Positions 1 through 5,738 of a stretch of DNA of 6,121 nt are shown here, one piece after another (position 1 is the stretch's first letter; each line of letters begins with the position of its first letter). Made by a program: the position numbers and the translations under genes. Under the pieces are notes generated by a model. That model did not search any database and had not been told where the DNA came from. It worked only from the letters and a program-made list of their open reading frames with translations. Source of the DNA: Pseudomonadota bacterium (GTDB lineage: Bacteria; Desulfobacterota; Desulfobacteria; Desulfobacterales; Desulfobacteraceae); contig JAHIVS010000567.1 in NCBI GenBank assembly GCA_018816605.1, forward strand, positions 1 to 6,121, written 5' to 3'.

Positions 1-199
1 CCCGTTTTTCTACGGAGGTCCCAGCCCACAGATTGAAAGCATTTCTTGCTGCTATCACAGCCAGGTTTACATCTTCTACCTCTCCCATGGCCACGTGGCA
101 AATCACCTCTTCGTTGCAAGGATTAACAATCGCCACCTTACGTTTTCCGGTGGGCGTCATCCATTTTCCATTGATATAAAATTTGTCATACAATGTCAT
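1..199 (-). CDS. Aldehyde dehydrogenase, N-terminal 66 residues (runs off the window)
   Basis: Reading leftwards from an ATG at 199 gives 66 residues, open to the window edge. The opening YDKFYINGKW, then the VNPCNEEVICHV stretch (about residues 25-36) and the VEDVNLAVIAARNAFNLW helix (about 41-58), match the N-terminal NAD-binding region of the NAD(P)-dependent aldehyde dehydrogenase superfamily, where one usually sees INGxW, INPATEEVI and VDxAVxAAxxAF. The catalytic Cys and Glu lie outside the window, so activity and substrate cannot be judged. The start is supported by AAAGGGG about six bases upstream of the ATG. Family members oxidise aldehydes to acids, or to acyl-CoA in some branches, in the cytoplasm. 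A well-formed promoter lies about 145 bases upstream, so this is probably the first gene of its transcript. The family call is secure; the subfamily is not. Confidence 0.88.
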   Translation of the reverse strand, partial: MTLYDKFYINGKWMTPTGKRKVAIVNPCNEEVICHVAMGEVEDVNLAVIAARNAFNLWAGTSVEKR

Positions 200-312
200 A
201 ACAATCCCCTTTGTTTAAATTAATGTGCAAAGGCAGCAGGTGTCTGTCACCATTCTGCATCGGCCTTCCAGGCACTGTCGCAGTTTAAATTATCAATCTT
301 TATCCAAACTTT

Positions 313-357
313 CTACATATATATACTTTCTATATATATAAAAATTATATAGTGTAG
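313..357. repeat. AT-rich inverted repeat over the promoter -10 and start region
   Basis: The arms are CTACATATATATA (313-325) and TATATAGTGTAG (346-357); the second, reverse-complemented, is CTACACTATATA. The outer CTACA/TGTAG pairs are exact and the inner part is alternating A and T. The repeat covers the -10 box and the predicted start of the aldehyde dehydrogenase promoter. A repressor operator or a 5' UTR hairpin are both possible. The TA runs make part of the symmetry cheap. Confidence 0.4.
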
Positions 358-374
358 GAAGTTCTCATAGTCAA
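344..374 (-). promoter_or_regulatory. Sigma70-type promoter for the aldehyde dehydrogenase
   Basis: On the minus strand TTGACT (374-369) is followed after 17 bases by TATATAAT (351-344). The -35 differs from consensus at one position and the spacing is ideal. Transcription would start near 337, leaving about 140 untranslated bases before the ATG at 199. The match is by eye only. The surroundings are AT-rich, so chance -10 boxes are common; the -35 and the spacing carry the weight. Confidence 0.55.
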
Positions 375-630
375 GTTTAATTGTTCATACTTTTCTTGTG
401 TCTGTTTGCAGGGGGCTATCACCATAAAAACTTGAAATTATTGAAAAATATCAAATACTTGTAACTGCCTGGAATGATAAAACAACACTAAGTTCTTGAT
501 AGGCACCTATCTGAAAAAAAATCGCAGAAAACAAAATGCAACAAACCTGTTTTGGGTGCCAGTATTCGTTAGGCCTTAAACCTGGTGAGATTGCATTTAT
601 TATGTATGCGGGTCAATGCGCCCATGGAGT
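375..630. other. Non-coding stretch, nothing recognised
   Basis: No open frame with protein-like sequence was found on either strand. The stretch is AT-rich with short A and T runs. It separates the leftward aldehyde dehydrogenase promoter from the rightward receptor relic. I saw no tRNA, convincing riboswitch or terminator in it. Confidence 0.5.
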
Positions 631-632
631 GA

Positions 633-953
633 GGACAAAATCATTTCTGGGGATACGATCATACCGACACCCTTGTTAATGCGGACTCCACCCAGCATGG
701 TTTCTTCATACAGGAGGAATTTTTTTGAGGAGATCTTTTAGTGAGACTGGGTGGCAGGTATACGCGTATTGAGCACGACATTGAGCGTCTAAGCGGTGGT
801 GTCCCTGGTAATAACAACGAATCCTGGGATGATTTTCTCTGGAGTGCCGGTCTTTTATCTCCTCTTAGTGATCGGATTCCGGTTAATACCGATGCTGGCC
901 CAGAGAGGCCACAACCCTTAGCCGATCCTTTTTTTCTATTGAGTCTGTCATGA
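633..953 (+). pseudogene. TonB-dependent outer-membrane receptor, internal barrel fragment (relic)
   Basis: One plus-strand frame, opening after a stop at 630-632, reads FWGYDHTDTLVNADSTQHGF and then FIQEEFF. It is interrupted by TGA at 726-728, and the same frame resumes with LLVRLGGRYTRIEHDIE and then SWDDFLWSAGLL. This is the usual run of strands in the barrel of TonB-dependent receptors: GYDxxDT, then (F/L)xQ(D/E)E, then LxLGxRYxxxE, then the xFxxxAGLLY strand. There is no plug domain, signal peptide or TonB box upstream, and no C-terminal barrel end. Homology fades after about 868. The TGA follows a T7 run but the frame is the same on both sides, so a base substitution (for example TGG to TGA) explains it better than an indel. 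Intact members import siderophores, cobalamin or other large ligands across the outer membrane. The relic is clear by pattern; the ligand is not. Confidence 0.6.
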
Positions 954-1117
954 ACACAGCCCCCAGGAAAGACTGTGCCAGCGATATTGAAAATATGCTG
1001 GAAGACTGGCCTGAAAATAAAACGGATTTCTTCAGCTCCATGGAACAAGTCTGCACCGATGAACGGAAAGTAAATTCAGCCCATCAGTATCTGATGTTTC
1101 TAAAAAAGGAAGCCTGA
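950..1117 (+). CDS. Possible small protein, 55 residues, unrecognised
   Basis: ATG at 950 to TGA at 1115-1117. The product is hydrophilic and acidic in its middle (SDIENMLEDWPENKTDFFSS) with a Lys-rich end (FLKKEA) and two cysteines (residues 9 and 35). It has no signal peptide or membrane segment. The same frame is open upstream from about 874, so it may be the C-terminal end of a larger decayed gene rather than a complete small protein. There is no good ribosome-binding site before the ATG. It overlaps the stop of the receptor relic by four bases. I do not recognise the family. The sequence looks more protein-like than the other frames here, and that is the only reason to list it. Confidence 0.25.
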   Translation: MNTAPRKDCASDIENMLEDWPENKTDFFSSMEQVCTDERKVNSAHQYLMFLKKEA

Positions 1118-1139
1118 GAGAATTGCGGATGCGCCTTTT

Positions 1140-1345
1140 TGGTATAATGAAGACTAAATCGAAGACTCCCCATCACTGGGGAGCCTTCCCACACAACCCG
1201 GCATAGGGATCAGGTACCAAGGCGGCTCGGGGGATATTCCGAATTTTAGCCGCTTGCGGTCTCTCGTTCCGGGATTCTTCCACTGGGACCAGTTTTGGCT
1301 TAATAACCAGAGTTTCCCTCTTTGAAGAATCCGAATCTGCCGGGG
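1140..1345 (-). ncRNA. Stem-rich non-coding block; possible group II intron 3'-end relic
   Basis: No open frame spans this GC-rich block downstream of the NHLP gene. Several stems are visible. GGATTCTTC near 1273-1281 pairs with GAAGAATCC near 1324-1332. At the left end, minus-strand AAGGCTCCCC, loop AGTGAT, GGGGAGTCTT (about 1160-1185) forms a 10-bp stem with one G.U pair; on the plus strand that pair would be A.C, so the RNA is more likely minus-sense. Just before it, minus-strand GAGCCGCC ... TATGCCGGGTTGTGTGGG resembles sequence I associate with domains V-VI of bacterial group II introns. There is no reverse transcriptase ORF, and a proper domain V tetraloop and AGC triad are not evident. 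A degraded intron end, another structured RNA or a terminator region all remain possible. Confidence 0.3.
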
Positions 1346-1383
1346 GATTCACCGGGTAGTTCTTGCCGATACCCGACCTGAAA

Positions 1384-1992
1384 CTACCAGGAAATCGAGG
1401 CTATCGAAACAATCGCTGCACAAATCCAAATCGGGACACCAGCCCCGATCAAAATCCCGATCACCGTAAACAATTCTCCGCCCGCTACCATTTCAAGCTC
1501 TTCATCGGTCAACTCGTCATCTGCTGTCAGATTCGGCAGAACAAGATAGGAGTTGTGATCATCCTCCCATTGCACCGTAAAATGGGTCTTTTCATCTATC
1601 GGTATCGCGGTTTTCTCAGTCAGAATGCCTCTGGGGTTTTCCTTAAAGCGGTTCTCAAAATCAGGATCACTCCAAATTTGGGAAAGGATGTCCGCATATC
1701 CTGTCATCCGTTTGCTGAGCTCATCACTGAGCTTGGGAAAATCTTTTGTCAGCAGGTGCAGAATATCCTCGGCCGTCGCCCCCTCAGATACCTCATCCGG
1801 CTTCTGGGGAATAACAAAAACCTGATGCTCCGGGCTCTGTTCCACCACATGAAGGACCATGCCCTCAGGCACCTGAAAATCAAAGGCATCTTTCACAGCA
1901 GTATGGGCATTGCGGTGCAACGCATCCCTGAAGCTTTTATCCTGAATTGCCTTGGAAAGGGCCTTCACCTTAATTTTTGCTAAATCTGTCAT
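1384..1992 (-). CDS. NHLP-family RiPP precursor with duplicated leader module
   Basis: The product has 202 residues. The start at 1992 is set by GAGGAGA eight bases upstream; the frame stays open further up but the added residues are Cys/Arg-rich and unlike protein. Residues ~8-65 resemble the nitrile hydratase alpha-like leader (helix with SKAIQDKSFRDALHRNAH, then VPEGMVLHVVEQSPEHQVFV). Residues ~98-155 repeat the plan (ILSQIWSDPDFENRFKENP, then HFTVQWEDDHNSYLVLP). Next come an acidic linker, LTDEELEMVAGG (161-172), and a 30-residue tail beginning ELFTVIGILIGAGVPIW. The end of the leader matches GG-processed NHLP/Nif11-type precursors, which a C39-peptidase ABC transporter cleaves on export. 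The tail is hydrophobic with one Cys, three Ser and one Thr, and looks membrane-active, like a bacteriocin. No maturation enzyme or NHLM transporter is in the window. The family call is good; the product's activity is inferred. Confidence 0.78.
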   Translation of the reverse strand: MTDLAKIKVKALSKAIQDKSFRDALHRNAHTAVKDAFDFQVPEGMVLHVVEQSPEHQVFVIPQKPDEVSEGATAEDILHLLTKDFPKLSDELSKRMTGYADILSQIWSDPDFENRFKENPRGILTEKTAIPIDEKTHFTVQWEDDHNSYLVLPNLTADDELTDEELEMVAGGELFTVIGILIGAGVPIWICAAIVSIASISW

Positions 1993-2000
1993 CTCATCAT

Positions 2001-2007
2001 TCTCCTC
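2001..2007 (-). promoter_or_regulatory. Ribosome-binding site fixing the NHLP precursor start
   Basis: Minus-strand GAGGAGA lies eight bases before the ATG at 1992. Two other ATGs between them (ending at 1997 and 2000) are out of frame. The site favors a 202-residue product over a 240-residue reading from 2106. I see no convincing promoter between here and 2201; that stretch holds nothing else I can support. Confidence 0.6.
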
Positions 2008-2201
2008 ATCGTTAACTGGATTGTGTCGGCACCAAAACCTTTGTTGCCGAATGCCTGTGCTGCATTTTGAGCACCAGCATATCCTGTTTGCGGTATAAGA
2101 AATCAAGGCAAATCTCCGTTAAATTCTGTGAAAAACGGCTATGTCGTTGTTTTACAAAGGGATACCCAAGTCCCATAGATTTGACAGGCCCCGGACTAGT
2201 G

Positions 2202-2634
2202 TCATGCCAGTTCCCGATTGAGCACATTAAATCCCTGGTGAGATGGCGAAACGGCAAAAGGCTGAGGAAGTTTTTTTAATGGTGTCAGGCATGGAACTCA
2301 GATTTTTTTGCACGCCGGCCACCATCATTGGGTGACCGGCCAGGCCTGAAACCGAAACTTGATTTTGAAAACAACGGATCAAATAGTCGCCCATTTCAAC
2401 CGGTAAAACAGGAGAAGAGATGTCCCTTCAAAAAAGTCTGAACCTCTTTGGGGGCATACCTCACGGAAGGTGCCTGAAAATTATTCAACGCTTGCATCGT
2501 CGATCCCAGGGCCCCTTGTTGGCCCGCACCTGTTTTAGGCACAACGTATATTCTTTGCCGAAAGAAGACGCTCCTGCAGATGATGCATTGAAGAGGAGAC
2601 CCATTGGTGGGAGTCTAGCAGGATCCATGAACAT
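2202..2634 (-). pseudogene. Unrecognised coding relic in several frames
   Basis: Directly after the acetyltransferase stop, ATG 2634 opens MFMDPARLPPMGLLFN..SSAGASSFGKEYTL. The sense then seems to pass to a second frame near 2545 (PKTGAGQQGALGSTMQALNN, then APKEVQTFLKG), back to the first frame near 2415 (VEMGDYLIRCFQNQVSVSGL, then AGHPMMVAGVQKNLSSMPDT), and to the third at the A7 run at 2271-2277 (LPQPFAVSPSHQGFNVLNRE), ending at a TGA at 2204-2202. Stitched together this gives about 140 residues of ordinary, water-soluble composition. I do not recognise it and assign no function. It could be a decayed gene or an intact gene with sequence errors. The stitching is my reading by eye and each join is uncertain by tens of bases. 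Same-strand position between the acetyltransferase and the NHLP gene suggests a former operon member. Confidence 0.35.
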
Positions 2635-2644
2635 TGTAAAATTT

Positions 2645-3367
2645 TTAATACAGCCAGAGATGATCCAGCGCATCCCCATGTTTCCCTTCATTTTTCCTCT
2701 CCCGGATCACTTTGGCAGGTGATCCGGCCACGACCATATTGGGCGGGACATCATGGGTGACCATTGAACCTGATGCCACAATTCCCTCCTTTCCCACGGT
2801 CACACCGGGTAAAATGGTGGCACCGGCATAAATTTTGGCATAGTCTTCTATAACCACTTTATGGTATTCCCGCTCCATATGGGATGATTCAGAATGGCTG
2901 TGGGTAAAAATTCTCACATCTTCGGCAAGGGCCACAAAATTGCCCAGTTCTATCCCCCCTTTGCTGTCAAGAAAAACCCCCCTGTTAAAAAAAACATTGT
3001 CCCCCATCTCCAGAAACTGCCCAAAGTTAAAACGAACGTTTTCTTCCACAATGAGTGCGGCACCGCATCGTTTAAACAGGTGTTGGGCCAGGAGGCGACG
3101 AAAAGGGATGGAAAAAGGAACGATGAGGCTTAGGGGCAGCTTGTCGAACATATCCCATAAAAAATGCAGATACCGCTGCTGGGAGGTGAAGGGAATTTCA
3201 TGCCCTTTGGGAAGGGTCTCACTATAAACCTTTAAATTTTCCAGCACCGCTTTGGATACCGGCGGTGCCTCAATGAAGGTGAGCACTTCCATGAGACTGT
3301 CTGCATTCAGTCCGGCCAAAATGAGTCGTTCAACGGCCACAAGTTTGTGGTGATAAACATTTCCCAT
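2645..3367 (-). CDS. Hexapeptide-repeat (left-handed beta-helix) acyltransferase
   Basis: The product has 240 residues. Residues 1-100 are helical and not strongly family-typical ([20 protein letters not shown], later [20 protein letters not shown]). From ~103 the sequence enters imperfect hexapeptide repeats: [48 protein letters not shown], then [39 protein letters not shown] and [13 protein letters not shown]. This is the hallmark of the maltose/NodL/xenobiotic acetyltransferase group, trimeric cytoplasmic enzymes that move an acetyl or acyl group from acyl-CoA to a sugar or other hydroxyl or amino group. The THSH motif (155-158) carries the expected catalytic histidine. The extra N-terminal ~100 residues make it longer than simple members. 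The start has AAAGGAGA upstream. It lies 55 bases after the barrel-protein gene with no terminator between, so they are probably co-transcribed. The acceptor is unknown; envelope sugar modification is plausible from the context. Confidence 0.85.
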   Translation of the reverse strand: MGNVYHHKLVAVERLILAGLNADSLMEVLTFIEAPPVSKAVLENLKVYSETLPKGHEIPFTSQQRYLHFLWDMFDKLPLSLIVPFSIPFRRLLAQHLFKRCGAALIVEENVRFNFGQFLEMGDNVFFNRGVFLDSKGGIELGNFVALAEDVRIFTHSHSESSHMEREYHKVVIEDYAKIYAGATILPGVTVGKEGIVASGSMVTHDVPPNMVVAGSPAKVIRERKNEGKHGDALDHLWLY

Positions 3368-3422
3368 AAATGGTTTCTCCTTTATTTTAAACTGCGTATC
3401 TGCCCTGCCATCTGATACCCCG

Positions 3423-4130
3423 TTAATTGAAATTATACTGGAGGCTTAAAAAAAACAAATTCATTTTGGGTTCCACCCTGGTTTTATCGGCGAGGACACC
3501 GCGGATCGCATCAATCCCAGTTTCCCGGTATCGGGTCTGCTCATACCCCATTTTTGCAGTAAATTGCGCCGTGATGTCATAGGCCAGGCCCAGTCCCAGG
3601 GTATAGCCGTACAAACGCCTGCTAGCATTATAATGGGTCGATGTGGGGGAAGATTTAACAAAATCAAAATCGCCATAGGCAAGACCCAGTTTGCCAAAAA
3701 CAGACAGGCCTTTATACAGGTAGACCCCGGGCAAAATAGCCATTCCCACTGCATGATTTATGCTGTTCGTGAATCTGCTTGACCCGGCGGCTAATTCAAA
3801 TTCACCCTCAACCACATCAAAAGAAATCTGCCCCCCCAGGTAGAAGCGGTCCCAGGGCAGTTGATAACCAAGGAACAGACCGCCGGCGCTGGCCGTGTAC
3901 TCATTGTTGAAGCTTGCATCTTCCACAAGACGTCCATTGACCCGGCGGGCAAATCGGGTCTGCATATCCACATTTTGATTTGCGTACCCAAGCCCCATGA
4001 ACACATACCCAGGCGGACGGGTGTTGTTGCCGGCAGTATCGCCGGCATGAACTGCGCCTGCCGTAACAATCAGGATTGAAAAAACGATCCCATAGACCGC
4101 AATACAAATGGACCTGGTTTGGACTTTCAT
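3423..4130 (-). CDS. Outer-membrane beta-barrel protein (OMP_b-brl type)
   Basis: The product has 235 residues. An N-terminal signal peptide is clear: a basic start (MKVQTR), a hydrophobic core ([12 protein letters not shown]) and an AVHA site, with cleavage likely after residue 29. The mature part alternates polar and nonpolar residues with paired aromatic strands: [82 protein letters not shown] and a final [12 protein letters not shown]. About eight strands are suggested, as in the small OmpA/OmpW/opacity-like barrels. The end is Asn after Phe, slightly off the usual terminal aromatic. The start follows AAGGAGAATCA. The upstream gap of about 115 bases to the GRE relic holds no strong promoter that I trust. 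Function beyond an outer-membrane location cannot be told; it is not a TonB receptor (too short, no plug). Confidence 0.8.
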   Translation of the reverse strand: MKVQTRSICIAVYGIVFSILIVTAGAVHAGDTAGNNTRPPGYVFMGLGYANQNVDMQTRFARRVNGRLVEDASFNNEYTASAGGLFLGYQLPWDRFYLGGQISFDVVEGEFELAAGSSRFTNSINHAVGMAILPGVYLYKGLSVFGKLGLAYGDFDFVKSSPTSTHYNASRRLYGYTLGLGLAYDITAQFTAKMGYEQTRYRETGIDAIRGVLADKTRVEPKMNLFFLSLQYNFN

Positions 4131-4247
4131 TGATTCTCCTTTTTTCTGGGTTTCAATAGGGGGTCAATTAATAATGCTTTCTTAGCAAACCCCGGCAGGA
4201 TTTGCAATAAATTGCCCCTTTGTTCAAGCATAGGAAGGCAGAAAAAT

Positions 4248-4367
4248 TCATAGTGTATATTCTGTTCTTTCTATCAGTTCCTGCTGCATCTCTCTGTTCA
4301 AATTCACAAAATTGGCGTTATGTCCTGAAATGCGCACCAGAAGATTCTGGTAATTTTCAGGTTTGGC
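4248..4367 (-). repeat. Paralogous repeat of GRE C-terminal coding sequence, copy A (relic)
   Basis: This is a gapless match to 5735-5854 on the same strand. By hand count it is 100 of 120 bases identical (about 83%). The encoded 39 residues differ at four positions. Copy A ends the deleted GRE gene. Confidence 0.9.
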
Positions 4368-4743
4368 TGCAAGATGTCTGGCATGGAGCTGTTGAACCCG
4401 GGGGAAGGAATCAAGGCTATCTGCTGACAGATAGGGATCATCCAGATAAGATTTATGGTCTCATTGGGGGTGAGGGTGACAATTTCCCTTAACACCCCGT
4501 CATTGATAAACCGCATCACGGCATCGGCATTGTCCGGGATACTTTTTAGCACCTTTACCCGGTCATTTTCAGAGAGGATGGCCTGCTCCACGGTGTGGGC
4601 TTCAGTTTTAAAACCAATGGAAAAGTTGGTCCATCCGTCACTGCTTTTAAGGTGTTTTTTAAGGAGGACCTGTGGTTAAACGGGGCTGCGAATAAACCAA
4701 GGGTCAGATTGGTAAGGAGGTTCATATAATTTTTTGTGCCCAT
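4248..4743 (-). pseudogene. Second glycyl-radical enzyme gene, internally deleted relic (N-terminus joined to C-terminus)
   Basis: The gene opens at ATG 4743 with AAGGAG five to six bases upstream and reads MGTKNYMNLLTNLTLGLFAA. Near 4676 one base seems lost (TTTAACC where TTTAAACC would fit). The next frame then gives a run (SSDGWTNFSIGFKTEAHTVE, later NADAVMRFINDGVLREIVTL) resembling an SCP2-like domain; that is a weak call. Near 4460 the frame changes again to YLDDPYLSADSLDSFPRVQQ, then LHARHLAAKPE, which fits the RxxxLxxxxLxAKP entry region of GREs. From codon 36 of this 70-codon stretch it switches without frame loss to NYQNLLVRISGHNANFVNLN and ends IERTEYTL, the glycyl-radical C-terminus. 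About 700 residues of catalytic core are absent. The radical-loop Gly remains, but the Tyr after it is His and the second Tyr is Asn. An active enzyme is ruled out as the sequence stands. Confidence 0.7.
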
Positions 4744-4814
4744 TTGTTCTCCTTAAAAAGCCCAAGGTTATGTGTCGGGGAAAAACATCAATATCGTTTT
4801 GCGCTTTCCGGTCA

Positions 4815-5738
4815 TCAGGATTCCAGTAAAATACCCCCGTCCATAAAAATTTTTTCACAGGCCTTGACCCGTTCCTCGGCCATCCATTTCTCCGGCGCCC
4901 ATTCTGTGGTTATAACCGGGGATATGCCAATTTTCAGGTTTTTTTCCTGCCACAAAGGGTGGTAGGGCATTACCTGGGTTTTTTTCACGCCTGCTTCTGT
5001 GTAAAGGGAGACAATGGCCAGAAGATTTTCCCGTGTATCGGTGATACCCGGGATCAGGGGGGTTCGCGGCAGAAGGGTTACCCCACCCTCCAGATACTTT
5101 TTCTGGAGTTTTTTAAAATTTTCCAGAATGGTCTTATTGGGCAGACCGCAGTATTTTTTATGGGCGTGGCTGTCCATGATCTTGATGTCAAAATAGATTA
5201 AATCCACATGGGGATAGACAAGCTCAATAAAGGAATCCCAATTAAACTGGCCGCAGGTTTCAACGAGAACATGCACCCCTTTTTCCTGCAGTGCTTTTGC
5301 CGCCTGCCCTAAAAAAACCATATTCAGGGTCGGCTCTCCACCGGAAAAGGTCACCCCTCCCTTTGAGGTGTCAAAAAAAGGTTTGTCCTTGATCACCTGG
5401 TCCACCATTTCTGAAATGGACATGTTTCGGCCGATCTGTTCCAGGGCCCCTGCCGGGCAATTGTCCACACAGTCAAAACACAGGCGGCACAGGCTTCGGT
5501 CAATGAACAGAGGATTTCCTTTGGAAAGGGCGTTATGGGTGCAGGTATCCATACAGGTATTACAGTCCACACACACCTTGGATTCAAATGAGATTTCAAC
5601 TCCGTTTTTTTTGCTTTCCGGATTATGGCACCAGACACAGTCAAGGGGGCAGCCCTTGAAAAAGACAACCGTGCGGATGCCCGGGCCGTCATCCAGGGAA
5701 TTGCCTTTGAGTTCGAGTATAAGAGGAGCGGGGTTCAT
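4815..5738 (-). CDS. Glycyl-radical enzyme activating enzyme (radical SAM)
   Basis: The product has 307 residues. Residues 20-37 hold GIRTVVFFKGCPLDCVWC with the radical-SAM cluster cysteines C30, C34 and C37 (CxxxCxxC), followed by HNPES as usual in PFL-type activases. A two-cluster ferredoxin-like insert follows: C56, C59, C62, C66 and C84, C87, C90, C94. GGVTFSGGEPTLN (127-139) is the SAM-binding GGE motif. VETCGQFNWDSF, YFDIKIMDSHAHKKYCGLPN and the PLIPGITDTREN stretch complete the partial barrel. Length and domain order match activases of non-PFL GREs such as glycerol or choline-lyase types, which carry the ferredoxin insert that PflA lacks. The role is to abstract a hydrogen from the GRE glycine using SAM, in the cytoplasm under anoxia. 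Its ATG overlaps the GRE stop (ATGA), so the two are translationally coupled and the upstream GRE is its partner. No frame damage seen. Confidence 0.93.
   Translation of the reverse strand: MNPAPLILELKGNSLDDGPGIRTVVFFKGCPLDCVWCHNPESKKNGVEISFESKVCVDCNTCMDTCTHNALSKGNPLFIDRSLCRLCFDCVDNCPAGALEQIGRNMSISEMVDQVIKDKPFFDTSKGGVTFSGGEPTLNMVFLGQAAKALQEKGVHVLVETCGQFNWDSFIELVYPHVDLIYFDIKIMDSHAHKKYCGLPNKTILENFKKLQKKYLEGGVTLLPRTPLIPGITDTRENLLAIVSLYTEAGVKKTQVMPYHPLWQEKNLKIGISPVITTEWAPEKWMAEERVKACEKIFMDGGILLES

Noticed and set aside
659..1048. Minus-strand 129-codon frame
   Set aside because: Antisense to the receptor relic and small ORF; no motif, no ribosome-binding site.
1123..1148. TTGCGG and TATAAT on the plus strand as a promoter
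   Set aside because: The spacer is only 14 bases and no gene follows on that strand.
1363..1983. Plus-strand open frame of 206 codons
   Set aside because: It is antisense to the NHLP precursor over its whole length, is rich in Arg/His/Leu with no motif, and has no good ribosome-binding site.
2185..2215. Minus-strand TGGCATGACACTAGT as a sigma54 promoter
   Set aside because: The GG is present but the expected GC ten bases on reads GT, and the rest departs from TTGCA.
2314..2340. Strong hairpin GCCGGTCACC / GGTGGCCGGC (minus strand)
   Set aside because: There is no T-run after it on either strand, so it is not a terminator. It falls inside a protein-like frame (GLAGHPMMVAGV), which can account for the symmetry by chance.
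2420..2722. Plus-strand 100-codon frame with a fair Shine-Dalgarno (GGAGAAG)
   Set aside because: It overlaps the 3' end of the acetyltransferase on the other strand, has a basic shadow-like composition, and the minus-strand relic explains the same bases better. Not fully excluded.
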